A stretch of DNA of 64,000 bases from an uncultured Lachnospiraceae bacterium (GTDB lineage Bacteria; Bacillota; Clostridia; Lachnospirales; Lachnospiraceae): the NCBI GenBank assembly GCA_934309145.1, contig CAKRCW010000003.1, positions 175,632-239,631 on the forward strand, read 5' to 3'. Shown in pieces: positions 8,284 to 16,006 of the stretch. The notes beneath the pieces were generated by a model. The model saw only the letters and a list, made by a program, of their open reading frames with translations, had not been told where the DNA came from and did not search any database. The translations under genes were made by a program, and so were the position numbers. Positions within the stretch are counted from its first letter, which is position 1. Every line of letters begins with the position of its first letter.

Positions 8284-8336
8284 GATTGTAGTCAAGACAA
8301 GGTATTCTGCCTGAGTGACTACAATCATTTTTCTTT
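8284..8336 (+). terminator. intrinsic terminator or attenuator ahead of the Tad operon
   Basis: An 11-bp perfect stem (GATTGTAGTCA at 8284-8294, TGACTACAATC at 8316-8326), with a smaller AGG/CCT pair in the loop, is followed by ATTTTTCTTT. It lies 116 bp after the protease stop and about 60-70 bp before the Tad genes. It may simply end the protease transcript, or attenuate transcription into the Tad operon. Confidence 0.65.
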
Positions 8337-8397
8337 AGTCACTATTTCATGGGTTTACACATACATGAGTGAATATATAAGGGAAGGAGGAGATGAG

Positions 8398-8838
8398 ATT
8401 AGATATATATTATTAATTGTGCTTGTAGCTGCTGCGGTTGTATCAGATATAAGAACATATCGCATACCTAACAGGCTAAATGCCCTTGGGTGCATGGTTG
8501 GTTTAACTGTGAATATATTTACAGGAGGAATAAATGGTGCAAGGGATAGCTTGATTGGCATGGCAGTTCCTGTATTTATGCTGGCTGTTCTTTTTTGTTT
8601 ACATATTGTAGGTGCAGGAGATATAAAATTGTTTGCTGCTATGGGAGCCATTATAGGTATAGATATCTGGAGGATAGTTATATTTTCGTTTGTTGTCACA
8701 GCATTTGCAGGTGTTTTAATGGTAGCTTTCAGGTTTATCAGGAAGGTATACTCGGGTTTTACCAGAATTCATTTGTCAGTTTCTATCGCAGTTGGAACAT
8801 TAATATATGTTATTGGGGGTGTTTTTTGTGAATTATAG
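8398..8838 (+). CDS. A24-family prepilin peptidase (TadV/CpaA type)
   Basis: The frame gives a short polytopic aspartic protease: VVSDIRTYRIPNRLN contains the first catalytic Asp, and VGAGDIKLFAAMG the second (GxGD motif). Hydrophobic helices fill the rest, as in TadV/CpaA enzymes that cleave Flp prepilins and TadE pseudopilins. The frame is open back to ATG codons at 8266 and 8365, but these have no ribosome site and add a polar head unlike the family. A perfect AAGGAGG (8384-8390) sits 7 nt before an ATT codon at 8398, giving IRYILLIVLVAAA as the N-terminus, as in typical members. I therefore favour an AUU start (146 residues); ATG 8365 (157 residues) is the alternative. Confidence 0.85.
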   Translation: MRYILLIVLVAAAVVSDIRTYRIPNRLNALGCMVGLTVNIFTGGINGARDSLIGMAVPVFMLAVLFCLHIVGAGDIKLFAAMGAIIGIDIWRIVIFSFVVTAFAGVLMVAFRFIRKVYSGFTRIHLSVSIAVGTLIYVIGGVFCEL

Positions 8839-9760
8839 GCTGGGAATATGTGACACGGATTCACACTACAGTATGGGGCTTATGGAATATATAAATATGC
8901 ATGCTAATATACCACTCAAGTGTATTGCATTTTCGTCTATTAGGTGCATGGCAGAGAGTGTAAGTAAGGGTGAACTTGATATTGCTTTGATAGATGAGGC
9001 TATGGAAGTAAATACTCTTGATGGGATTTTTGAGGGAATTCCACTTATAAGGCTGACGACACATAAGATGAGAAGTGACGGGGCGAATGACATATATAAA
9101 TATCAGAATGTGGAATATATTGTGGAAGCTCTGCTTGGAGGGTTAGAGAGCCTGCATAGGAATATCAGGGTGGAACAGAGAATATATGGTGTGTATTCTC
9201 CTATTGGAAGGTGTGGAAAAACAAGACTTGCAATGGGAATATGCAGTTACCATGGCAAAAGTCTTTACATAGGAATGGAAGATTATCCGTCTGTGTATGT
9301 GGATGATAGCTCGGACATGGAGGCTTGCAGAGAAAAGTTTATGTATTATTGGATAAGCAAGAATATAAAAATTATGGATTGTATAATGGATTTATCAGAG
9401 AAGAAGGGAGGTTTTTCACGCATATGTGGAGCTATGTATTTTGCTGATAACAGGCAGATATTATCAGAACATATAAGCTGGCTGTCTGATATTCTCAGGA
9501 AGGATGGCACATATAACAGAGTAGTATTTGATATGGGAACAGGTTCGTTATCGGATGTTTCGCTGCTTAACTCTTTTGATTCGGTGTTTATCCCTGTGTT
9601 GAATGATATGGTATCTAAAAGGAAGCTTAAAGTATTTAGTGATTTGTGCAGCAAAGGTATATGCAGCTTGTCCAAGGACAGAATTATGGAGGTTGTTGTG
9701 CCGGATGGCGAATATGACAGTACAGAAATTATGGAATATGTGAAGGGTGAGAATATATAG
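8828..9760 (+). CDS. TadZ/CpaE-like ATPase for Tad pilus localisation
   Basis: About 310 residues from a GTG at 8828 with GGGGGTG 6 nt upstream; an ATG at 8807 is possible but overlaps the peptidase more. The N-terminal ~105 residues look like a receiver-type (pseudo-receiver) fold (LGICDTDSHYSMGLMEYIN). Next comes a MinD/ParA-like domain with the modified P-loop YSPIGRCGKTRLAMGI and VVFDMGTGSLSDVSLLNSFD as its Walker B-like region. TadZ/CpaE proteins place the Tad machine at the pole. Similarity at the sequence level is modest, so the name rests partly on position between the prepilin peptidase and CpaF. It ends 2 nt before the cpaF start. Confidence 0.75.
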   Translation: MNYRLGICDTDSHYSMGLMEYINMHANIPLKCIAFSSIRCMAESVSKGELDIALIDEAMEVNTLDGIFEGIPLIRLTTHKMRSDGANDIYKYQNVEYIVEALLGGLESLHRNIRVEQRIYGVYSPIGRCGKTRLAMGICSYHGKSLYIGMEDYPSVYVDDSSDMEACREKFMYYWISKNIKIMDCIMDLSEKKGGFSRICGAMYFADNRQILSEHISWLSDILRKDGTYNRVVFDMGTGSLSDVSLLNSFDSVFIPVLNDMVSKRKLKVFSDLCSKGICSLSKDRIMEVVVPDGEYDSTEIMEYVKGENI

Positions 9761-9762
9761 AT

Positions 9763-11001
9763 ATGCAGAGCAGAAAGAACAGAATAAGGAAGAAGGTTAT
9801 GGACTGTCTTGACCTTAGCAGGGAGTTAAATGATGAGGAGGTTGGAGGTGTAATTGACAGGTGTATTTTAGAGGAGGCGGCCCATGAATATATTCCTGTT
9901 AAGGAGAAAGTGAGGCTCAAAGCAGAGATATTTAATTCACTCAGGAGATTGGATGTACTTACGGAGTATCTTGAAGCTGAGGATATAACTGAGATTATGG
10001 TTAATGGTTACAGAGATATTTTTGTTGAGAAAAATGGGAGACTTGAACGTGTAGACAGTGCATTTGAGAGTGAAGAAAAACTGCTGTCGGTGATACAACA
10101 GATAGTTGCAGGGTGCAACAGAAGAATTAATGAGGCTGAGCCTATTGTTGATGCAAGACTTAAGGGTGGCTCTCGTGTAAATATAGTGTTGCAGCCAGTT
10201 TCTGTGGACGGACCAATAGTTACGATTAGAAGATTTCCTAAGGAAGCATTTGATATGAACAGGCTGATTGCACTTGGGGCTATCAGTCAGGAGGTGGCAG
10301 ATTTACTTGGCATGTTAGTGGTGTCGGGATATAACATCTTTGTGTCTGGAGGAACAGGTTCCGGCAAGACTACATTTTTAAATGCATTGTCCGGTTATAT
10401 CCCTAAGTCTGAGAGGGTGATTACCATAGAGGATTCGGCTGAGCTTCAGCTAAAGGGTATAGATAATCTTGTAAGGCTTGAGGCGAGACCGTCTAATGTT
10501 GAGGGTAACAATGCTGTCACGATAAGGGAGCTTATAAGGACGAGTCTTAGAATGAGACCTGACAGAATAATTGTGGGCGAGGTAAGGGATGAGGCAGCAA
10601 TAGATATGCTTGCAGCAATGAACACGGGGCATGATGGAAGTTTAAGTACAGGACATGCAAATTCGTGTGAGGATATGATTAAACGTCTGGAGACCATGGT
10701 GCTTATGGGACTTGATATACCGCTCGTGGCAGTTAAGCAGCAGATAGCGTCAGCGGTAGATGTGATTATACATTTGTCAAGAATGCATGATGGTTCTAGA
10801 AAGGTATGGAAAATATGTGAGGTAGTAGGTATGAAAAATGGTGAGATAAAGCTTAGTACATTGTTTGAAATTAATGAGTACAATAGTGCACTTAATAATG
10901 CCCGTGGTATGTTCAGAAAGGTTAATGATTTGATGAATATAGACAAACTGCTTCGGGCAGGAATGTTAGAGGTATATCAGGATGTACAGAGGGAGATATA
11001 A
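9763..11001 (+). CDS. cpaF: CpaF/TadA-type secretion ATPase of the Tad pilus
   Basis: A 412-residue hexameric secretion ATPase. Visible are the N-terminal domain motif EITEIMVNG (about 73-81), RRINEAEPIVDARL (about 123-136), the Walker A SGGTGSGKTTFLNAL (about 196-210), the Asp box ITIEDSAELQL, and the Walker B and His box region RPDRIIVGEVRDEAA followed by TGHDGSLSTGHANS. Family members power assembly and sometimes retraction of Flp pili at the inner face of the membrane. The gene overlaps the next membrane gene by 20 bp, indicating coupled translation. This is the most secure anchor of the Tad locus. Confidence 0.95.
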   Translation: MQSRKNRIRKKVMDCLDLSRELNDEEVGGVIDRCILEEAAHEYIPVKEKVRLKAEIFNSLRRLDVLTEYLEAEDITEIMVNGYRDIFVEKNGRLERVDSAFESEEKLLSVIQQIVAGCNRRINEAEPIVDARLKGGSRVNIVLQPVSVDGPIVTIRRFPKEAFDMNRLIALGAISQEVADLLGMLVVSGYNIFVSGGTGSGKTTFLNALSGYIPKSERVITIEDSAELQLKGIDNLVRLEARPSNVEGNNAVTIRELIRTSLRMRPDRIIVGEVRDEAAIDMLAAMNTGHDGSLSTGHANSCEDMIKRLETMVLMGLDIPLVAVKQQIASAVDVIIHLSRMHDGSRKVWKICEVVGMKNGEIKLSTLFEINEYNSALNNARGMFRKVNDLMNIDKLLRAGMLEVYQDVQREI

Positions 11002-11728
11002 GCTGTATATTCCCGACCGGGCATGGTGCGTGCAGGAGCTTGCTAAGATAGGTATTATTGGATTCCTTATATTGTATCTGTTCTATGATTCATTTGCGTG
11101 GATATTTCTTGTTGTTCCTATTGGAATTGTAATCTGGAGAAATGATGATAAAAGATTTATTGAGAAGAGAAAAGACAGAGTTATAAGCGAATTTAAAGAT
11201 ATGATTAGCTTTCTGTCAGGTAATCTTAATGTTGGTTATTCATTGGAAAACAGCTTTGTAAGAACAGTGTCGGAGCTTTCTAAGTTATATGAAAATAAGT
11301 GTCTAATAGATACAGAGCTAAAGACGATTTTGCGTGGAATGAGATATGGTGAGAGACTTGAAGAGATGCTTTTAACGTTTGGTGAAAGGAGTGAAATAGC
11401 TGAAATCAAAGAATGTGCTGGACTTATAGCCGTTACTAAGCTTTATGGTGGAGATATGATAAGGGTTATACATCAGGTTTCGAGAAATCTTGATGAGCAG
11501 CATATTGCTAAAAACGAGATAGATACAACAATAGCTGCAAAACGTCTTGAGGGACGGGTGATGTTGTGCATGCCATTTGCAATTATTATGTATATGAAAA
11601 TTACAAATGCCGGATATATGGATGTGCTTTATGTCACAGGATATGGAAGGATTATAATGACGATTGCAGTTTTGTTAATTTTGGTTTCTTATGGTCTGAT
11701 AGCCAGAATAACAAGGATTGAGGTGTAA
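10982..11728 (+). CDS. TadB-like inner-membrane platform protein (GspF domain)
   Basis: A 248-residue protein. Two membrane helices lie near 22-55, followed by a cytoplasmic four-helix GspF-type domain with FLSGNLNVGYSLENSF (about 77-92), LRGMRYGERLEEML and LYGGDMIRVIHQVSRNL, and two more helices near the C-terminus (about 190-245). TadB/TadC proteins form the platform on which CpaF acts. The start ATG lies inside the 3' end of cpaF (20 bp overlap) with AGGTATATCAGG upstream. The next gene starts 2 nt after its stop. Confidence 0.85.
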   Translation: MYRGRYKLYIPDRAWCVQELAKIGIIGFLILYLFYDSFAWIFLVVPIGIVIWRNDDKRFIEKRKDRVISEFKDMISFLSGNLNVGYSLENSFVRTVSELSKLYENKCLIDTELKTILRGMRYGERLEEMLLTFGERSEIAEIKECAGLIAVTKLYGGDMIRVIHQVSRNLDEQHIAKNEIDTTIAAKRLEGRVMLCMPFAIIMYMKITNAGYMDVLYVTGYGRIIMTIAVLLILVSYGLIARITRIEV

Positions 11729-11730
11729 AT

Positions 11731-13143
11731 ATGATTTTTATTAATATTGTTTTCTTTCTGCTGATATGCATGCTGGCAATAATCAGCAGAAAGAACTATA
11801 GCAAATATAAGAATGAGGGGCATATAAAAGGCTTGTTTTTGTCTATGGGAGAGACAATATATGCAGGCACGGGTAAATTGTTTGCCCAAGAAAAAATATC
11901 CTCAGATTTTAGAAAAATTAATATAGTGAGTGAAGCAAACATTAAGCTTATGACACATGAATATATGGTTAAGAACGCAGCCATATGCTTAGTGGTCGGT
12001 TTGGTGTTTAACCTGATATCTGCTTGTTCGTGTATATTATACAGATATCTTCCCCAATCATCGGATAATATCATTGAGCGGGCTGGGTATCAGGGAGATA
12101 TTGAGCCACATGATATCTATATGAGTGTTGATGGTGAAACTTCAGTTTATGTGTTGCAGGTGTCACCTGTGATTTATACAAAGCAGGAATTTAAGGAACA
12201 GCTAGAAAGAGTTTACCTTGAGCTGGCTGAGGCAATGCCTGAAGATAATGAGAGCTTAGACAGCATCTATACAGACATATTATTAAAGAGTAGTGACAGT
12301 ACGGGGGCTTTCGATATTTTATGGCATTCTGACTATCCGGAGTATGTGACATCTTATGGAAAGGTTAATAGGGATGGATTAGAACAGGATATGGAGGTTT
12401 TGCTTACAGCGGACGTTACATATCAGGATTATTCTGATAGCCTTTCTTATACCGTGACATTGAAGGCAGACAAGGGAAATGATGAAAATAATATAGATAT
12501 AGTCATGAGAAAGTTAAAAGAAATTGAGGGTAATGATAGGGAAAAGCAATTTATAAGGCTGCCTGATGAAGTGGATGGAGTGAGTATATCACTGTCCTCG
12601 GAGAGAAAAAACAAGGCTTTATATATAATGATATTTGCCATACCAGCGTGTGTTTTGTCGGCATTTTTGGGAAAGAGCAGAATGATGGAGAAAATTAAGG
12701 AACGTGATAATATGCTAAGGGTTTTATATCCGATTTTTGTAAACAGGCTTTATCTTTTGCTAGGAACAGGAATGACGTTAAAAAACAGCATGAGGCAGAT
12801 AGTTGATGACACAGATAATAATATTTTAACTAAGGAGCTGTCATATACGCTTAGGGAAATGGATGCCGGAAAGGATGAGGCATATGCGTATGAACAGCTT
12901 GGATGCAGACTGGCATTACCGCAGTATGTGAGGATTATGAACCATATAAGCCAGAATCTGAGGCTCGGTACAAGAGATTTAAGAGCCATGATGGAGGAGG
13001 AAGTTCATATGTCAGTAAACGATAGAATAGAGTATGCAAAGAAGAAGGGTGAGGAGGCATCCACAAAGCTGCTTATTCCAATGATAATATTGCTGGCTAT
13101 TGTAATGGTTATAATAATGATTCCTGCGGTTATGAAATTTTAG
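11731..13143 (+). CDS. TadC-like membrane protein with an enlarged extracytoplasmic insert
   Basis: A 470-residue protein. Helix 1 is at 2-18, a second helix at about 82-104, then a hydrophilic, probably extracytoplasmic segment from 105 to about 288. A helix at about 290-310 leads to a C-terminal GspF-like domain (LLGTGMTLKNSMRQIVDD, about 346-363; LGTRDLRAMMEEE, about 411-423) and a final helix at 447-468. The C-terminal part matches the TadC platform protein. The roughly 180-residue insert between helices 2 and 3 is not part of textbook TadC and is seen in clostridial versions. It lies between the TadB-like gene and the Flp pilin. Confidence 0.8.
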   Translation: MIFINIVFFLLICMLAIISRKNYSKYKNEGHIKGLFLSMGETIYAGTGKLFAQEKISSDFRKINIVSEANIKLMTHEYMVKNAAICLVVGLVFNLISACSCILYRYLPQSSDNIIERAGYQGDIEPHDIYMSVDGETSVYVLQVSPVIYTKQEFKEQLERVYLELAEAMPEDNESLDSIYTDILLKSSDSTGAFDILWHSDYPEYVTSYGKVNRDGLEQDMEVLLTADVTYQDYSDSLSYTVTLKADKGNDENNIDIVMRKLKEIEGNDREKQFIRLPDEVDGVSISLSSERKNKALYIMIFAIPACVLSAFLGKSRMMEKIKERDNMLRVLYPIFVNRLYLLLGTGMTLKNSMRQIVDDTDNNILTKELSYTLREMDAGKDEAYAYEQLGCRLALPQYVRIMNHISQNLRLGTRDLRAMMEEEVHMSVNDRIEYAKKKGEEASTKLLIPMIILLAIVMVIIMIPAVMKF

Positions 13144-13153
13144 GAGGAGAATT

Positions 13154-13327
13154 ATGAAAATGATAAGACGATTTTTATCTGAAGATGACGGAATGGGAGT
13201 TGTTGAAGTCATATTAATAATTGTGGTTCTTGTGGCAATGGTTGCCATATTTAAGGAGCAGATTAAAACGCTGGTAGAAAACATCTGGAATTCTATTAAT
13301 AAGGACGCTAAAGGAATATATTCATAG
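13154..13327 (+). CDS. Flp1-like type IVb major pilin
   Basis: A 57-residue protein, ATG preceded by AGGAGG (13142-13147). The N-terminus MKMIRRFLSEDDG is a short leader. Cleavage after Gly13 would leave MGVVE, with the invariant Glu at position +5 of the mature pilin, followed by a 17-residue hydrophobic helix and a short amphipathic tail. This is the classic type IVb prepilin layout and fits the Flp1-like family (PF16982 type) found in Clostridia. The usual Tyr after Glu5 is Val here. It lies directly after the platform genes and would be processed by the A24 peptidase encoded at 8398. Confidence 0.88.
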   Translation: MKMIRRFLSEDDGMGVVEVILIIVVLVAMVAIFKEQIKTLVENIWNSINKDAKGIYS

Positions 13328-13351
13328 CGAAAATCAGATAGGAGGGAGAAT

Positions 13352-14746
13352 GTGAATAATCACGGAAGAATAACGGTATTCTTAAGCCTTATGATTGGCA
13401 GTATGCTGATTCTGGCTATGACAGCAATATCAATAATAGATAACTATATGGCTAAGGGCAGGCTTGCCATGTGCTCAAGAACTGCCGTATCGGGTGTGAT
13501 GGCTCAATATAACAGTTATATATATGAGCATTATCATATTCTCCTTTTTGATACAAATCAAGGCGGAAAGGGGGAAGGTTATATAGAAGAGAGTATTATT
13601 GATAATCTAAATACAAATCTGGGAGCAAATTATCAGGTAGATGCTGTGGCTATATCAGAATTTACATACTTGTGGAGTGATGACTGTGAGGAGCTTAAGC
13701 AACAGATTAAGGATTATGCAGGTTACGCGGCACTTGAATATACAGCTGAGATGATATTGGACAAGACGGGCGGTGAGGATGGAACGCTTGCTCCTGAGAT
13801 ATTGCAGGACATAGAAAGTGCGGGGAGTGCCGATGCGCAAACAGATGATAACGATAAAAAAAGTGATACGGAAGATCCGAGAAAGCTTACAGGAAAACTT
13901 ACGGGACTGGGACTTCTTACGGTAATTTTACCTGATGATATAGAGCTTAGTGACAAGGTATTAAGTATTGATGAACAGCCTTCGCGTTCATTGACGGGAT
14001 TTTTTTCTTTTGATTTTTCTCTTAATAATTCATTTGACAGTTACAGCAAATTTAAGGATGACATAAGCAGTCATAGTGTATGGAAGAATAGCCTGCTAGA
14101 TGTAGGTGTTGGCATTGCCTATGCAGCACAGGTATTCAATTGTGCTACAGAACAGGATGTAAATGACACATCTGTATTAAAATGTGAACTCGAATATCTT
14201 ATTGGGGGAAAGTGCAGCGATGCTGCAAACATAAAGTCGGTTGTAAACAGGATAATAGCCATACGATTGCCTGTTAATTATTCTTTTTTAATGTCAGATA
14301 ATGTGAAATCATCTGAGTTGTCTGCACTTGCTACATCTCTTATGGCTGTGACCGGAATCCCGGCACCTGTTCTGAAAAGACTTCTGGCTGGAGCATGGGC
14401 ATATGTTGAGGCTGTTGCAGAGATAAGGAATCTTATGTCTGGAAGTAAGCTGGCATTTAAAAAGACAGGAAGTAACTGGATAACGGATTTGGATAATTTG
14501 GGTGAGAGTATGTATTCGACGTGTAAGGAGGATGACAAGGGGCTTAGTTATAAGGATTATCTACTTATATTGCTTGCTATGGATATGGATAGAGGATATT
14601 GTAGAATGCTTGATCTGATACAGCTAAATACAAGAGAAACGGAGGCGGATTTTTGTATCAAAAATGCTGCCGTTGCAGTGGGAGTTGATATAAGTGTTAC
14701 ATACGATGGAAAGAAATACGGATTTAAGGAATCGGCAGAGTATTAA
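13352..14746 (+). CDS. DUF5702 protein of the Tad locus (TadG-like)
   Basis: A 464-residue protein beginning with GTG, preceded by GGAGGGAGAAT. The N-terminus NNHGRITVFLSLMIGSMLIL is a single hydrophobic helix with a Gly-RITVF junction like a pseudopilin site, but without the Glu at +5. The rest is a large extracytoplasmic domain (MAKGRLAMCSRTAVSGVMAQYNSYI is spread over about 33-58) with two acidic low-complexity stretches near 150-175. DUF5702 proteins occur in Gram-positive Tad loci and are the likely equivalent of TadG or a minor pilin. The role is inferred from context. It is followed by a 142-bp structured spacer before the first TadE. Confidence 0.8.
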   Translation: MNNHGRITVFLSLMIGSMLILAMTAISIIDNYMAKGRLAMCSRTAVSGVMAQYNSYIYEHYHILLFDTNQGGKGEGYIEESIIDNLNTNLGANYQVDAVAISEFTYLWSDDCEELKQQIKDYAGYAALEYTAEMILDKTGGEDGTLAPEILQDIESAGSADAQTDDNDKKSDTEDPRKLTGKLTGLGLLTVILPDDIELSDKVLSIDEQPSRSLTGFFSFDFSLNNSFDSYSKFKDDISSHSVWKNSLLDVGVGIAYAAQVFNCATEQDVNDTSVLKCELEYLIGGKCSDAANIKSVVNRIIAIRLPVNYSFLMSDNVKSSELSALATSLMAVTGIPAPVLKRLLAGAWAYVEAVAEIRNLMSGSKLAFKKTGSNWITDLDNLGESMYSTCKEDDKGLSYKDYLLILLAMDMDRGYCRMLDLIQLNTRETEADFCIKNAAVAVGVDISVTYDGKKYGFKESAEY

Positions 14747-14765
14747 ATCTTATACAGATTTTTAC

Positions 14766-14857
14766 CCTAATATTCCCTGTCCTCCTTGCCTATTAGATTT
14801 AAATAATCAAATCCTCTCCAAGTGCAATTTTTGTTTTTTTGGGCAGGGGGTATTAGG
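14766..14857 (+). promoter_or_regulatory. long-range RNA stem between the DUF5702 and TadE genes
   Basis: CCTAATATTCCCTGTCC (14766-14782) can pair along its whole length with GGGCAGGGGGTATTAGG (14841-14857) if three G-U pairs are allowed, enclosing a 58-nt loop with a small GATTT/AAATC hairpin. There is no T-tract after it, so it does not look like a terminator. The TadE ribosome site (AGGGGGTG, about 14874-14881) lies just beyond. It may stabilise or separate parts of the Tad transcript. Confidence 0.45.
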
Positions 14858-14888
14858 ATAGTAATCTGTTATTAGGGGGTGATTAATA

Positions 14889-15614
14889 ATGCGAAACCGA
14901 GGCAGTGTTACAATAGAAGCTTCACTTGTATTTCCAATTTTTTTATTCTTTGTTATGAGCCTGTATCATATGTGTTATAGCAGAATTGCAGACAATATTG
15001 TATATGAGGCTGCAATAGAGACTGCTGAATATATGGCAGAGTATGCATATTTAGATGGAAATAATATACTGCTTCCTACATATAAATTTCAGGAGTATGT
15101 AGATGACAAAACCATTGTTTCCCGCTATGTTGATGGAGGAATCCAGGGCATTTCATTTATAGGGACGAATCCTCTTGATGATGAGGGATATGTGGTTTTA
15201 AAGGTGCAGTATAAGAGCAAAGTCAGTGTTCCATTTTTACCGGGGCTTAGTAAAATGCATAGCTTTGAGATACGACAAAAGGCATATGTGGGAGCTGATG
15301 AAACGGTTGACAATGATGGCGATAATAATGACAGTTATGTTTATGTTACGGATAACCGAGATGTATATCACAGTACGAGGATGTGTACATATCTTAATCT
15401 GTCTATTCGTGCTGATGATGTAGCCGGTGCTGAGGCAGGGGGATATTCAATATGTGAGATATGCGGATATGGAGATGAAAAAATAGTTTATGTTACAGAT
15501 TATGGAAGAAGGTATCATAGGGATATAAAATGTAGTGGATTAAAGAGGACGGTTTACAGAGTAAAATTGAGCGAGGTGGATGGTCTGGGAGGATGTGTCA
15601 GATGTACAAAATGA
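14889..15614 (+). CDS. TadE-like pseudopilin with two C-terminal His/Cys modules
   Basis: A 241-residue protein. MRNRGSVTIEASLVFPIFLF has the TadE-type prepilin site, cleavage after Gly5 with Glu at +5, then one membrane helix (about 11-30). Residues 35-135 are the usual TadE exterior. Uniquely, residues 151-192 and 200-239 are two copies of a module of pattern V-Y-V-T-D…Y-H-x4-C…C-x2-C (His161, Cys166, Cys189, Cys192; His210, Cys215, Cys236, Cys239). Similar YVT…YH…C…C-x2-C modules occur at the ends of some secreted nucleases and competence proteins and look like small metal-binding or disulfide domains. The function here is unknown. Confidence 0.8.
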   Translation: MRNRGSVTIEASLVFPIFLFFVMSLYHMCYSRIADNIVYEAAIETAEYMAEYAYLDGNNILLPTYKFQEYVDDKTIVSRYVDGGIQGISFIGTNPLDDEGYVVLKVQYKSKVSVPFLPGLSKMHSFEIRQKAYVGADETVDNDGDNNDSYVYVTDNRDVYHSTRMCTYLNLSIRADDVAGAEAGGYSICEICGYGDEKIVYVTDYGRRYHRDIKCSGLKRTVYRVKLSEVDGLGGCVRCTK

Positions 15615-16006
15615 GTGAAGAAAAGTATATAAATGGTGTTAATAAGTTTTATAAAAATGATGAGTATGAATGTAAAAACAGAGGAAGCTCTACAGTAGAA
15701 ATGTGTTTTATAATGCCTGCTATTGTAATAATTATTGCTGCCACTATATTTCTGTTTTTGTATGCTATAGATGATGCAAGACATCAGGGGGTTGGTTATG
15801 CCGGCTTATATGCATATAGGAATAATGAGATGATAGAGGGTGTGACAATTGGCGATGGAGAGATTTCGTGTGCATATTTAGGGGAAGATAGTTCTTATGG
15901 TATTCAGAGAAAATGCTACATATACAGTACAGAGTATGGAGTGAGGACAGGCAGGCTTAGGAGGTGGCAGTTATATGGAGATGTGTTATCGGAGCAGGGG
16001 AATTAG
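15602..16006 (+). CDS. second TadE-like pseudopilin
   Basis: About 134 residues. The ATG at 15602 has GGGAGG 9 nt upstream; 15593 and 15611 are in-frame alternatives, and the gene overlaps the previous stop. A ~27-residue polar leader precedes NRGSSTVEMCFIMP, where cleavage after Gly would put Glu at +5, then a hydrophobic helix IVIIIAATIFLFLYAI. The exterior is short and contains two Cys (CAYLGED, RKCYIY). The leader is much longer than in the first TadE. It overlaps the following FHA gene by 32 bp, so the whole block is tightly coupled. Confidence 0.75.
   Translation: MYKMSEEKYINGVNKFYKNDEYECKNRGSSTVEMCFIMPAIVIIIAATIFLFLYAIDDARHQGVGYAGLYAYRNNEMIEGVTIGDGEISCAYLGEDSSYGIQRKCYIYSTEYGVRTGRLRRWQLYGDVLSEQGN

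Noticed and set aside
10446..10946. A 166-codon minus-strand frame inside cpaF
   Set aside because: Antisense to conserved ATPase motifs; no independent support.
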